A stretch of 64,000 nt of DNA from Flavobacterium pectinovorum (GCF_022802975.1 NZ_JAFEVZ010000013.1:62001-126000); one strand, 5' to 3'. Positions 1 to 8,733 are shown, counted from the stretch's first letter. Made by a program: numbers and translations. The notes: generated by a model not told the origin, from the sequence alone.

Positions 1-674
1 AATAGTTTTACATTATTACATTTATAAAAGTGATTTGTCCAGAAACCTGAATTGATCAGTTTAACATCCTGAAATTGCACATTATTGGAGTTCCATACAA
101 AAACCAATCTTGGTCTTGAAACCTCTAAATTGGTACATTTTGGGTTGATCTTGCGTCTTGCCCAGAAAGCTTCATAATATTTATAACCATTTCCGTTGAT
201 GGTTCCTTTTCCTGAAATCGAAAAATTATCCACACCATACGCGTTGACCAAAGCCGGAAAATAATCCAGGTTCTGACCTTCCATTCTTGAGGCCATAATT
301 GGGTAATTGGCAATATCATCAGAACCTTTTAAAGTTCCTCCTTCAGCAACATATAAACTTGTTTTAGGCTTAAAGAACAAAGCACCACTCAGGAAAACCC
401 CTTTTGGAATGACAATTACCCCTCCACCGCTTTTGGCTGCTTTATCAATTACCTTTTGAATCGCAACGGTCTGGATCTTGGTACTGTCTTTAGTAACTCC
501 AAAATCTGTAATGGTATATTGTTTTCCTAAATCTTTCAATTGAAGTTTAGTGTAATCTTTAAACCATGGTGTAATGGCGCTTCCATCAGGAAATGTATCG
601 TTTTTATAATTTTGAGAAAATGCAGACTGGGAAATTCCCAAAATGCAGATTGCAAGTGTCAATAATCTTTTCAT
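1..674 (-). CDS. Glycoside hydrolase family 28 (polygalacturonase/rhamnogalacturonase type), 3' end outside window
   Basis: About 224 N-terminal residues are visible, and the gene runs off the left edge of the window. The product begins with a signal peptide (MKRLLTLAICILGISQSAFS, then Q). The start of a right-handed beta-helix of the pectin-lyase type follows, with the GH28 signatures GGGVIVIPKGVF and LYVAEGGTLKGSDDI. GH28 enzymes hydrolyse alpha-galacturonic acid linkages in homogalacturonan or rhamnogalacturonan. The catalytic Asp residues lie beyond the edge, so substrate type cannot be read. The neighbouring rhamnogalacturonan enzymes favour a periplasmic rhamnogalacturonan or oligogalacturonide hydrolase. 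Its likely promoter is the site at 1071-1116, which implies a leader of nearly 400 nt. Confidence 0.88.
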   Translation of the reverse strand, partial: MKRLLTLAICILGISQSAFSQNYKNDTFPDGSAITPWFKDYTKLQLKDLGKQYTITDFGVTKDSTKIQTVAIQKVIDKAAKSGGGVIVIPKGVFLSGALFFKPKTSLYVAEGGTLKGSDDIANYPIMASRMEGQNLDYFPALVNAYGVDNFSISGKGTINGNGYKYYEAFWARRKINPKCTNLEVSRPRLVFVWNSNNVQFQDVKLINSGFWTNHFYKCNNVKL

Positions 675-804
675 TGTATCTTTTTTGGTTTTTAAATTTT
701 ATGAGGTTTTATTTTAATTTGACTGATAGAAATATAATATCCTGTGCTTCTTAGCTTTTTAATATTAACTCATTGGGTGTAATTAGTTTTTGATGATAAT
801 TTTT

Positions 805-928
805 CGTCAGTTCAAGTGATCCCGATTTTTCATCGGGATTGTATCGAGAACAGAAAAATTAGTATTAAAAACGGTTCTCGATACTTTTTTTGTTCCGTTT
901 CTCTACACAAAAAACACTCGAACTGACG
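805..928. repeat. Nested inverted repeat, intergenic element
   Basis: Outer arms at 805-818 (cgtcagttcaagtg) and 915-928 (cactcgaactgacg) enclose two further hairpins. One is 819-839 (atcccgat/atcgggat) and the other 842-883 (tatcgagaac/gttctcgata). The result could fold like a cloverleaf in DNA or RNA. Similar intergenic repeats are common in Flavobacterium genomes (my knowledge, not checked). It lies inside the predicted leader of the GH28 gene. Confidence 0.75.
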
Positions 929-1070
929 TTTTTAATAATTACAACCAACGGGTTTATAATATTAATATTTTATTGCGTCTGACGATAACCTTAAACAGTA
1001 TCTTTTCTTAAATATTTAAAAATAAAATAATTATTTCTGCCCATTTTTACGATTCCAATTCTTAATTAAT

Positions 1071-1116
1071 CAAATTTATTCTATTCTTATTTTTTGTGTA
1101 TCCTGTACTATCGGTT
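1071..1116 (-). promoter_or_regulatory. PUL-type regulated promoter, minus strand (toward GH28)
   Basis: In minus-strand sense this has a weak distal half (AACCGAT), 3 nt, then ACAGGAT (1100-1106). Exactly 21 nt follow and then the -7 box TAAATTTG (1071-1078). The layout matches eight other sites in the locus. It is back to back with the plus-strand site at 1136-1181. The next minus-strand gene is GH28, about 400 nt downstream. Confidence 0.65.
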
Positions 1117-1135
1117 TTAATTGTTAAATAAAAAC

Positions 1136-1181
1136 ACAGGATGCTGCAGGATAACAATTCTTGCCTAACCGGTTATTTTTA
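1136..1181 (+). promoter_or_regulatory. PUL-type regulated promoter, plus strand (drives a gene remnant)
   Basis: ACAGGAT (1136-1142), 3 nt, GCAGGAT (1146-1152), 21 nt, then TATTTTTA (1174-1181), a TAnnTTTR-type -7 box. An ATG at 1202 lies at the short leader distance seen for other genes of the locus. What follows is only the remnant of a gene, so this appears to be a preserved promoter of a deleted one. Confidence 0.65.
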
Positions 1182-1201
1182 CTTTATCCTAAACTAAAAC
1201 C

Positions 1202-1472
1202 ATGACAAAGAAACACAGCTACATCTGTCTGTTACTGACTGCTCATATAGAAATCAGAGTCTGGATAAACGACAAAGAAATCAGACTGTAAAACAATTGT
1301 TCATTTCCTTACTGAAATACATGAATTCTGATGCTTTCAATCCAAAAGAAAAATTGAGCTTTGATGAGTAAACGATATTTTCGTAAGCCCTTCAAAAGAA
1401 CAATTTAAAACGTTTACCAAAGACAGTCCGGATGAATTGAAACCTAATTCCAATCAGAATAAAGTAAAATAA
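1202..1472 (+). pseudogene. Remnant of a glycoside hydrolase (probably GH2) reduced to start codon plus C-terminal tail
   Basis: The ATG at 1202 begins a short hydrophobic N-terminus (MTKKHSYICLLLT) that resembles the start of a signal peptide. That frame stops at 1291. A second frame, ending at 1371, reads RNQTVKQLFISLLKYMNSD and FNPKEKLSFDE. A third frame, ending at 1472, continues DIFVSPSKEQF and DELKPNS. From memory these resemble the C-terminal tail of Bacteroidota GH2 enzymes. I infer that an internal deletion joined the first codons to the tail and that a frameshift followed. The regulated promoter upstream is still intact. The family call rests on recollection of tail sequences. Confidence 0.55.
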
Positions 1473-1545
1473 TTTTATAATTGAATTAATAAAAAATCTC
1501 AATTTAAACTTTTAATAGTTACACTTAAATCACTTATATACAAAC

Positions 1546-1584
1546 AAAAAGCGTTTATAGAAATAATTCCTATAAACGCTTTTT
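1546..1584. terminator. Bidirectional rho-independent terminator
   Basis: A 15-bp perfect stem (1546-1560 / 1570-1584) with arms aaaaagcgtttatag and ctataaacgcttttt gives a T-run on both strands. It closes the minus-strand operon ending with GH105 and would also terminate transcripts of the gene remnant. Confidence 0.85.
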
Positions 1585-1686
1585 GATATTGAAAAATTAT
1601 AGAGTTTTACTGATTGGAAACAAACTTTTGATTATTTAACTTTTCTTTTCAATCATTCATAATAATTAAAATTCAAAACTTTTAAC

Positions 1687-3039
1687 CTACTTCAACAGAT
1701 TATTTTTCCCTTCAACTTTCAACTGTATAGCACTGTCGTTTATTTGAAACTGATTGTCTTTTAAAAGTAAAATCACTTCGGCACCAGCCAATAAAACAGG
1801 GCCATAACCATGAGCGGCAAAAACATTTATCGGACGATAATAGTAAAACGCAGGATCAAAACCCATTCCGGTTCCTACACACGTTCCTTCCACCTGACCT
1901 TTATCATTTACTTTTGAAGCAACAGCATTCCAACCCAATAAAACAGCAGGACCATAGGTCATTTTATCTACATAACCTCTATTAATAGCTCTGGCTATTG
2001 AATAGGTATAAATTGCTGTAGCAGAAGTTTCAAGATACGAATCATTTTTATCCAGTAACTGGTGCCAAAAACCAGTTCCGTGCTGGTATTGTACCAATCC
2101 TGCGATGTGCTTTTGAAGTTGTGATAACACCTGTGGATATCCCGGATGATTCTTAGGTAAAACTTCAAGTAATTCAACCATAGTCATTATAGCCCAGCCA
2201 TTTGCTCTTGCCCAATGAAACTGAGGATGTACTTCCATAGACTCTACCCAGCCGTGCATGTAAATTCCTTTCTGGTCGTTAAACATTCTTTTAGAAAACT
2301 GATTGACCTGTTTTACGGCATCATCAAAATATGTAACATCTCCTGTATAACTTCCCATTTGTGCCAAAGCCGGTACACTCATAAACATATCATCTAACCA
2401 AAGCGTGTTGTCCTGAGGTCGGTTTCTCGCTAAAGTTCCGTCTTTTAATCGAAATTGTTCCTTACTGATGAAATGAATATAATTATTAACCAAAGGGTCA
2501 ATATTAGCTTTCAAACCGTCTTTTTTGGCTTTGATAAAGGCTGCACAAAGCGCTCCTGCAAAATCTAAGGCTTCCGGATGAAGCGTTTTAAGCATGTCTT
2601 TATCTTTGATGTTTTTTTCCTGAATATTTTCTGCAACATCGGCGATTAACTTTATTCTTTTATTCGAATAATCTGCAAAATATTTTTCGCCTGTAGCTTG
2701 AGAAGCCAAAAGCATTCCCGCATAGGTAACACCCCATTCGTAACTGGTCAGCCTAAAAGCTCCTGATTCAAAAATTATGTCTTCCTTGTTTTTCTTATAA
2801 TCTGTAATTTCAGCTTTTGTTGTGGCATTGACGATTTTAGAAGCCGAATTTTTATCTAAAAAATTATAAACTCTGTCCAAAACCACTTTTATGTTTTCTT
2901 TTTGCGGAATAACATAAGGCGCTGGATAATCTGGCTGCATTAAATGCAATGGGGTTGTAGCATCATTGGTCTGGGCATTTACAAAACTGTAGACTCCAAA
3001 AACAAATAAAGTTATAATTTTGGTTGGTATATATTTCAT
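1687..3039 (-). CDS. GH105 unsaturated rhamnogalacturonyl hydrolase
   Basis: 450 residues with a signal peptide ending near VNAQ. GH105 (YteR-like, six-hairpin alpha/alpha barrel) enzymes remove the 4,5-unsaturated uronic acid from the non-reducing end of oligosaccharides made by rhamnogalacturonan or pectate lyases. Family marks are ESGAFRLTSYEWGVTYAGML near residues 90-110, NTLWLDDMFMSVPALAQMG near 210, WARANGWAIMTMVELLE near 280 and a C-terminal GTGMGFDPAFYYYRP. It lies 23 bp after the DUF4861 gene on the same strand and is probably cotranscribed. Its product complements the PL11 lyase further up the locus. A second, shorter GH105 is at 23760-24884; the two may differ in chain length or side-group tolerance. 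Confidence 0.88.
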   Translation of the reverse strand: MKYIPTKIITLFVFGVYSFVNAQTNDATTPLHLMQPDYPAPYVIPQKENIKVVLDRVYNFLDKNSASKIVNATTKAEITDYKKNKEDIIFESGAFRLTSYEWGVTYAGMLLASQATGEKYFADYSNKRIKLIADVAENIQEKNIKDKDMLKTLHPEALDFAGALCAAFIKAKKDGLKANIDPLVNNYIHFISKEQFRLKDGTLARNRPQDNTLWLDDMFMSVPALAQMGSYTGDVTYFDDAVKQVNQFSKRMFNDQKGIYMHGWVESMEVHPQFHWARANGWAIMTMVELLEVLPKNHPGYPQVLSQLQKHIAGLVQYQHGTGFWHQLLDKNDSYLETSATAIYTYSIARAINRGYVDKMTYGPAVLLGWNAVASKVNDKGQVEGTCVGTGMGFDPAFYYYRPINVFAAHGYGPVLLAGAEVILLLKDNQFQINDSAIQLKVEGKNNLLK

Positions 3040-3062
3040 GGTTTTAGATCGTAAAGGCTTTA

Positions 3063-4346
3063 TTATTTGCTTACTTTGATCTCTATTTTAGCAGAAAGCT
3101 GTCTTGCCAAAGTAGTTACATAATTACTGAAATAGGCAGCATCTTTGAAATTTTGATCAGCACTTAACTCCCATCCTGCAATTGGATAATAACTAATTGG
3201 GTGATTGTTTTTTGTATTCACTTTTATCAAATAGGAATTGGTTAATTTACCTGTTTTTGGAGCTTCAACATATCCTATATAATTCGCTTTTGAAACAATA
3301 ACAGCTGTTCCCAAAATCCATTGACGCTCATAAGTCAGTTTATCGTGCTGAATAAAACAAACATAATCTCCGGAATCGATTACCTGTAACGGATTTTGAT
3401 TATTGATATTCGAAAGCGCGATAACTAATGTTTCATTACCTTTCAACCCGCTTAAAGAAACGGTATTTTTGTATCCGTACATCCCAGGCCAGATAGAAGC
3501 GGTTTCCTGTACCTGATATTTGTTTCCTGAAGCCTGCCAGTTTTGATATTTATAACTCAAAACCGAATTTACAGGACCTTCGCTTACAATTTTAAAAGTC
3601 GTTTTCTCAACGTTATTTATCGTATCATTGATTAGAATACCAAGCCTGTTGATTTCATTCCCGACAATTAATCCGTAACCGCCTAATCCGGCTGAAGTAC
3701 CAACAGGAAAAATATCCCTGCCCCAATCGTGCATCTGATGGTAATTATCTTCTACAGCTCCCGTACTGCTGATTCCAACATTTTCAGGTGTGATTCCGGG
3801 AGTCTTCTTTCCAAAAACATCTTTACAATTTCTTCCATCAAGATAATGTCTGAAACCTACTTTATCATTTTCCCAGGTTGGGCCGTCAGTCTGGTATTTT
3901 TGATAGCCTAATTTTTTATATACCTGATTGGCCAATAAAACCTCTTCGGTTGCAGGCTGTACAGGTAAATTTTCAGCTTCACGTTTGCCAAATCTGGCGC
4001 TGGTTTTTACCGTATATTTAGGATCTGTTTTGGACCATTTCAGTTCAACTGTTTTCTTTTCTTTTGCAGAAAAATAGGCAACAAAAAACAACTCATCCCA
4101 TTTTCCGTCTCCATCCAGATCATTAACCTGTGCCGGAATCGTATCTGAATTTTGTAAAACTATCGGAAAAGATTTTTCAGCCCCCTTTGCCTTAAGCGTA
4201 CTTCTTTTAATTGAAATTGCTTTTTGAGGTAATTCTAAATCAGCATTGTTGGTTAAAACAATTTTAATCGATTGAGATTTTTGCGCTTTACAACTTATAA
4301 AAACCATAGCTGATAAAGCTATTGAAAGACAGAGTTTCGATTTCAT
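3063..4346 (-). CDS. DUF4861 family lipoprotein
   Basis: 427 residues with a lipoprotein signal (MVFISC, Cys near residue 19), so probably membrane-anchored in the periplasm or on the surface. The rest looks all-beta: an N-terminal portion (VNDLDGDGKWDELFFVAYF) and a larger domain with HDWGRDIFPVGTSAGLGGYG and YYPIAGWELSADQNF. This matches the DUF4861 family, often found in pectin and rhamnogalacturonan loci. The biochemical function is not established to my knowledge. The reading frame is followed after 23 bp by GH105. The predicted promoter is at 4677-4722, separated from the gene by an inverted-repeat element. Confidence 0.8.
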   Translation of the reverse strand: MKSKLCLSIALSAMVFISCKAQKSQSIKIVLTNNADLELPQKAISIKRSTLKAKGAEKSFPIVLQNSDTIPAQVNDLDGDGKWDELFFVAYFSAKEKKTVELKWSKTDPKYTVKTSARFGKREAENLPVQPATEEVLLANQVYKKLGYQKYQTDGPTWENDKVGFRHYLDGRNCKDVFGKKTPGITPENVGISSTGAVEDNYHQMHDWGRDIFPVGTSAGLGGYGLIVGNEINRLGILINDTINNVEKTTFKIVSEGPVNSVLSYKYQNWQASGNKYQVQETASIWPGMYGYKNTVSLSGLKGNETLVIALSNINNQNPLQVIDSGDYVCFIQHDKLTYERQWILGTAVIVSKANYIGYVEAPKTGKLTNSYLIKVNTKNNHPISYYPIAGWELSADQNFKDAAYFSNYVTTLARQLSAKIEIKVSK

Positions 4347-4424
4347 TATTCTTAATTTATTATTTTTTACTATTTATTTTACGACAATATTCCAGATTTT
4401 TGATAATCCTGATTTTCCTTTAAA

Positions 4425-4620
4425 CCTCAGTTCGATTATTAGACCAATAAAAAAGTATATTAATAGCCTCCTGCTTTAGCTGGAGATTTATTGAGTTTTA
4501 GAAAGACAATCTGGCTTTAGCCAAAAATCAACACTCTTTTTATTTGGCTAAAGCCTTTTTAACTAAACTATAAGTTCTCCAGCTGAAGCTGGAGGCTATT
4601 TAATAATAATCGAACTCAGG
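4425..4620. repeat. Large nested inverted repeat between promoter and DUF4861 gene
   Basis: Three nested arm pairs are visible. The outer pair is 4425-4441 / 4604-4620 (cctcagttcgattatta, one mismatch). The middle pair is 4462-4491 / 4570-4600, carrying aatagcctcc and ggaggctatt. The inner pair is 4513-4525 / 4543-4555 (ggctttagccaaa / tttggctaaagcc). The almost fully palindromic 196 bp look like a MITE- or REP-like mobile intergenic element. No coding potential is seen. Confidence 0.75.
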
Positions 4621-4676
4621 TTTTAAGATCAATAAATTCAATACTTCCGAATCAATTTTAATCTTACGGTACCTTT

Positions 4677-4722
4677 CAAATATATTTATTAAAAACAATT
4701 ATACTATCCTGTCCCATAGGGT
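4677..4722 (-). promoter_or_regulatory. PUL-type regulated promoter (toward DUF4861-GH105)
   Basis: Minus-strand sense: weak distal half ACCCTAT, 3 nt, ACAGGAT (4706-4712), 21 nt, then -7 box TATATTTG (4677-4684). The next gene begins at 4346, so the leader is about 325 nt and contains the 196-bp inverted repeat. Other promoters of this type sit 50-100 nt from their start codons. Confidence 0.7.
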
Positions 4723-4759
4723 TCAAAAGAAAAGATACATCTAAAATCTAAACATAAAA

Positions 4760-4802
4760 ACCTGCCGCAGCTGCGCAAAAAAAGCACGCAGATAGGGCAG
4801 GT
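4760..4802 (-). terminator. Rho-independent terminator after GH2
   Basis: The stem acctgcc/ggcaggt (4760-4766 / 4796-4802) has an inner ctgcg/cgcag pair. On the minus strand it is followed by a T-run (complement of 4755-4759). It ends the four-gene operon that starts at 9789. Confidence 0.65.
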
Positions 4803-4842
4803 CTTTACAAATTAAAAAGAAATTAATCTGTAAGCTTTAACA

Positions 4843-7275
4843 TTATTTGGATTCTAAAGCAATTTTACCCCCTTTTAATCCTTTTCCTGTTACTGATAAT
4901 TCTATCTTACCTGCCTCTTCTGTTGATTGCACTAAAACAACTAATTTACCGCTAAATAGCTTCATTGTTGGTAAATGAAATTGTTCTAATGAAGTAGCGT
5001 CACCGTTACAGGCTGCACGATAGGTACCTTTACCCGAAACACTAAATTTTAGTTGTTCCGTAGCTGTTGGGCAAAGATTTCCGTTTTTATCTACAACTGA
5101 AACCGTTACAAAAGATAAATCTTCTCCATTAGCATCAAGGCTTGTTCTGTCTGCTTCCAGTTTTATTTGGTATGGTTTTTCGGCTGTGTGAATTTCTTCT
5201 TCTGCTGCTGCTTTTCCCTCTTTATCAAAAGCAACCACTTTTATTGTTCCCGGTTCATATTTTACATCCATCCACATCAAACGGTATCTGCTTTGCGGTG
5301 TTGCGTTGTTTTTTTTCTGGATCCCCATACTTTTTCCGTTCACAAAAAGTTCTGCGCTGTCATAATTGGTATAGACAAAAACAGGTGTTGCCTGACCTTC
5401 TCTTCCTTTCCAATTCCAGTGAGGCAAAATATGCAACGTCTTGTCGTTTTTATTCCAACGGCTTCTGTACAAATAAAATCGGTCTTTTGGCAAACCTGCT
5501 AAATCACTCATTCCAAAGTAAGAACTTCTCGAAGGCCATTTTTCGTCATAAGGCGTTGGCTCTCCTAAATAATCAAAACCTGTCCATACAAATTCGCCAA
5601 TTACCCACGGCTTATCGTCCTGCAAAATAAAATCATCTTCGGGTAAATTAGACCAGCTGCAGTATTCTAAATCATAAGATGAACTCTGAAAATCATCATA
5701 TTGCTTTGAAATTGCTTTTTCAACAGGAAACTTATAAATACCTCTTGAGCTCACTGTTGATGCTGTTTCTGATCCTAAAATAAATCCCTGAGGAAATTTT
5801 TCAAAAGCCTCTTCGTACAAATGCACACGATAATTTAGTCCCGGAATATCCATAATAGCACCAAAACCGGATTCCATTGTGGCTTTCACCTGATCCATTC
5901 CTACCGTAACCGGTCGGGTCGGATCTTCTCTGTGAAAAATTTCCTGAAGCCATTTGGCTCTTTTTACCCCTTCAGCCCCCCATTGATCCGGAACTTCATT
6001 ACCAGAACTCCACATTACGATCGAAGGATGATTACGTGTAGCATGAACCAAATTAATAATATCTTTTTCTGCATCAGCCTGAAAAAAACGATTGTATCCA
6101 TTCTCTACTTTAGGTTTCGCCCATTCGTCGAACGTTTCGGCTAAAAACATAAAACCCATTTCATCACATAATTCAAGCTGCTCCAGTGACGGCATATTGT
6201 GTGAACTACGCACCGCATCACATCCCAAATCTTTTAAAATAGCTAATTGTCTGCGTAAAGCTGCTTTATTGATTGCTGTTCCGATAGGTCCCAAATCATG
6301 ATGCAGACACACTCCTTTAAATTTTCGAATTTCACCATTTAAGCTAAATCCTTTATTCGGTTCGTATTTGATAGTACGGATTCCAAATCGGGTGCTGGTT
6401 TCGTCTTTAAGAATATCCCCAGAATATAGCTGGGTAACAGCCGTATAAAGATAAGGCGTTTCCGGGCTCCATAATTTCGGATTTTTTACGGCAATATTTT
6501 CTTCAAATTCATTTCCGAAAATAGCATCCGATTTATTCTCAGCTACCTGATTTCCGTTGGCATCTTTTATTTTAATTACAATTTTAAGATTATCGCCTGT
6601 AACTTTTGTTTTAATATTTACTTTGGCTAAATCTTTGGTCACAACAGGCGTTGTAATAAACGTCCCCCATTGATCTACGCTCTCTTTGTCTTTTACAATT
6701 AATTTTACTTTTCTGTATATACCTGCTCCCGGATACCATCTGGATGAAAGTCCTAAATTAGAAACATGAACGGCCAGACTGTTTTTCTTTGTTCGTGAAA
6801 CAAAATCAGTTACATCAAGATAAAAATAATTGTAGCCGTAATTCCACTCTCCTGCTTTTTTACCATTAACGAATACTTTTGGTTCGCTCATCACCCCTTC
6901 AAAAAGAAGCAGTACTTTTTTGTTTTTATCCAAATTTGGAACTGAAAATTCGTTTCGGTACCAGGCTTCTCCAATATATGGTAAAGCTCCGGTTCTGCCG
7001 GTTTTTTCACTGGCTGCTTTTTCATTATTTTGAACAATGGCGATAGTTTGTTTATCGACTTCTTTATCAAAAGGACCATAAATAGCCCAGTCATGAGGAA
7101 CGGTTACTGATTGCCATTTGGCATCATTAAAATTACTTTCAAAAGCTTTGTCATTTTGGCCTTTGGCGAATTTCCATCCTTTGTTTAATTCAGTAACGGT
7201 TCTTTGTTGCGCATTAGCCGAAAAACCAATTACTAAAAAAGAAAGAATTAAAAGAGCGTTTTTTTTAAATTGCAT
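4843..7275 (-). CDS. GH2 beta-galactosidase-like enzyme
   Basis: 810 residues with a signal peptide ending near SANAQ. The order of parts is a jelly-roll sugar-binding domain (about 25-200), an immunoglobulin-like domain (about 200-310), a TIM barrel (about 315-600) and C-terminal beta domains (AEKPYQIKLEADRTSLDANG). The acid/base Glu is E427 in SSGNE. The likely nucleophile is E503 in GSETAS, followed by GEFVWTGFDYLGEPTPY. In this locus the natural substrate would be beta-galactosyl side chains of rhamnogalacturonan-I; other beta-glycosides are possible. It is last in the operon GH43-GH43-rhaM-GH2 and starts 33 bp after rhaM. Confidence 0.85.
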   Translation of the reverse strand: MQFKKNALLILSFLVIGFSANAQQRTVTELNKGWKFAKGQNDKAFESNFNDAKWQSVTVPHDWAIYGPFDKEVDKQTIAIVQNNEKAASEKTGRTGALPYIGEAWYRNEFSVPNLDKNKKVLLLFEGVMSEPKVFVNGKKAGEWNYGYNYFYLDVTDFVSRTKKNSLAVHVSNLGLSSRWYPGAGIYRKVKLIVKDKESVDQWGTFITTPVVTKDLAKVNIKTKVTGDNLKIVIKIKDANGNQVAENKSDAIFGNEFEENIAVKNPKLWSPETPYLYTAVTQLYSGDILKDETSTRFGIRTIKYEPNKGFSLNGEIRKFKGVCLHHDLGPIGTAINKAALRRQLAILKDLGCDAVRSSHNMPSLEQLELCDEMGFMFLAETFDEWAKPKVENGYNRFFQADAEKDIINLVHATRNHPSIVMWSSGNEVPDQWGAEGVKRAKWLQEIFHREDPTRPVTVGMDQVKATMESGFGAIMDIPGLNYRVHLYEEAFEKFPQGFILGSETASTVSSRGIYKFPVEKAISKQYDDFQSSSYDLEYCSWSNLPEDDFILQDDKPWVIGEFVWTGFDYLGEPTPYDEKWPSRSSYFGMSDLAGLPKDRFYLYRSRWNKNDKTLHILPHWNWKGREGQATPVFVYTNYDSAELFVNGKSMGIQKKNNATPQSRYRLMWMDVKYEPGTIKVVAFDKEGKAAAEEEIHTAEKPYQIKLEADRTSLDANGEDLSFVTVSVVDKNGNLCPTATEQLKFSVSGKGTYRAACNGDATSLEQFHLPTMKLFSGKLVVLVQSTEEAGKIELSVTGKGLKGGKIALESK

Positions 7276-7308
7276 TGGTGGTTTTTTTTTGAATAATTAC
7301 AAAAATAA

Positions 7309-7623
7309 TTAATCTAAGTGGAAAACCTCCTTCAACCCTACCGCTATTGGTGAATTATCAGGGTTTGTCTCCATAATATCGCCCATATAAGCCCACCATT
7401 TTTTTACAATTGGATGATTGGGCAGCAATTCAAAATCAAAATCATCGCTTATTTTTTGAACCGCAAAAAGAATTAATGTTTCTTCATCCAGAAAAATACT
7501 GTAATCCTGTATTCCGGTTTCAGAAAGTAAACCTGCCAACTCAGGCCAGATCTCATCATGCCGCTTTTTGTATTCAATTTCAAATCCCGGTTTTAATTTC
7601 ATTTTAAAAGCATTTCTTACCAT
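7309..7623 (-). CDS. rhaM: L-rhamnose mutarotase
   Basis: 104 residues, the usual size for RhaM. The enzyme interconverts alpha and beta anomers of L-rhamnose in the cytoplasm. Signatures are MVRNAFKMKLKPG, the active-site region KKRHDEIWPEL (His near residue 22), YSIFLDEETLILFA and NHPIVKKWWAYMGDIM. There is no signal peptide. It sits within an operon of secreted glycosidases, which links the locus to release of rhamnose. No rhamnose isomerase, kinase or aldolase is in the window. Confidence 0.9.
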   Translation of the reverse strand: MVRNAFKMKLKPGFEIEYKKRHDEIWPELAGLLSETGIQDYSIFLDEETLILFAVQKISDDFDFELLPNHPIVKKWWAYMGDIMETNPDNSPIAVGLKEVFHLD

Positions 7624-7662
7624 ATTTTTTTAAATTTTAAAGGATATTTTTTCTAAAGATAT

Positions 7663-8733
7663 TTAGATTATTTTGAAAATAAACGAAGAAGCAGTTTCAA
7701 ATTTTCCGCCTTGTGAAGCAGTAAATAAATAAGTTGCTTTTCCGTTTTGAAATAATAACTGAGGACGTTCTGCACGACCATACCGGTTGAGATGTTTTGG
7801 TGCTTCGGGCTGATTGATGTATTTATTTAACGGCTGATAGGAAATTAAAGGATCAGACCAGTGAATTCCGTCATCTGAGTCCATATAAAGCCCGTAATCC
7901 TGCCCAAAAACCCCTAAATCCCTTGCCAGCATTTTGAACTTTTTATCTTCATACCACACAAAAGCATCTTCGCATTGTTTATTATCTCCTAATTTTGAAA
8001 AATCAACAACCGGATTGCCTTCATATTTCAGGTAAGGGCCATAAAGCGATTTAGCAACTGCCAATCCATATTTTCTGTTTCCTTTAATTGGAAATTTTGG
8101 ATGCACATAATTTTCTGTATCCAATGATTTATAGTACAGCCAGTATTCACCGTTTGGATGTTTTAAAAAAGAAGGGTTTGTAGTCAACAGATCATCCCAG
8201 GAACCTTCATTTCCCGGAAGCAATAAGGGTACATCCGGTCTTTTCCAAGGTCCGTAAAGAGAATCTGAAGTAGCTAATCCAATACGTTTGGTATTCATTT
8301 TGCCATTAGAATTTCCCATAAAAAACAACGCATATTTTCCATCAACCAAATGAATACTCGGATTATGACAGGTTGTAGCATCCCAAAAACCTTCACCACG
8401 GGGAGCCAAAACAGTACTCACATACGTATAAGGCCCTTCCGGTTTATCGGCAACAGCATGAGCAATTTCTGACCCATTGATCCACCCACTCATTGATTTA
8501 GATTTTTTCCAACGCGAAAAAAAGACATGAATTTTACCATCAGGTCCTTCAATGGGACTGTTGCACCATACATAATAATCTTCAAATTCAAGTGCGCGGC
8601 CTACCGGCTTAAGTTTTTTTTCAAAATCAGAAAGTTTCGGATCAGACTGAAAACTATTACTTTTGAGTGGAAACGGAAGACAAAGCCCAAAAAGAGCCAG
8701 GGAGTTACTAATTATGAATTTTCTTCTGTTCAT
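7663..8733 (-). CDS. GH43-like five-bladed beta-propeller glycosidase
   Basis: 356 residues. The N-terminus MNRRKFIISNSLALFGLCLP resembles a twin-arginine signal, although the motif is short. The body shows the repeated blade pattern of clan GH-F: WCNSPIEGPDGKIHVFFSRW near residue 55, DATTCHNPSIHLVDGKYALFF near 115, TNPSFLKHPNGEYWLYYKS near 180, and CEDAFVWYEDKKFKMLARD near 255. Such enzymes often act on arabinofuranosyl or galactosyl side chains, but GH43 subfamily and substrate cannot be assigned by eye. It follows the other GH43-like gene by 48 bp and precedes rhaM by 39 bp. Confidence 0.75.
   Translation of the reverse strand: MNRRKFIISNSLALFGLCLPFPLKSNSFQSDPKLSDFEKKLKPVGRALEFEDYYVWCNSPIEGPDGKIHVFFSRWKKSKSMSGWINGSEIAHAVADKPEGPYTYVSTVLAPRGEGFWDATTCHNPSIHLVDGKYALFFMGNSNGKMNTKRIGLATSDSLYGPWKRPDVPLLLPGNEGSWDDLLTTNPSFLKHPNGEYWLYYKSLDTENYVHPKFPIKGNRKYGLAVAKSLYGPYLKYEGNPVVDFSKLGDNKQCEDAFVWYEDKKFKMLARDLGVFGQDYGLYMDSDDGIHWSDPLISYQPLNKYINQPEAPKHLNRYGRAERPQLLFQNGKATYLFTASQGGKFETASSFIFKII

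Noticed and set aside
739..745. A lone ATCCTGT half-site upstream of GH28 (65 bp before the ATG)
   Set aside because: No clear second half, and no TAnnTTTR box at 21 nt (the sequence there is TTAAAATA). It was left out of the nine-site set. It may be a decayed site.
4760..4802. The hairpin with gcagctgc could be an attachment or dif-like site
   Set aside because: Its position right after a stop codon and the T-run on the minus strand fit a terminator better. It lacks the 28-bp XerCD arm pattern.
5142..5630. A 162-residue plus-strand open frame inside the GH2 gene
   Set aside because: It is antisense to a gene with strong family motifs, is Phe/Leu-rich as expected for a complement frame, and has no promoter or recognisable domain.
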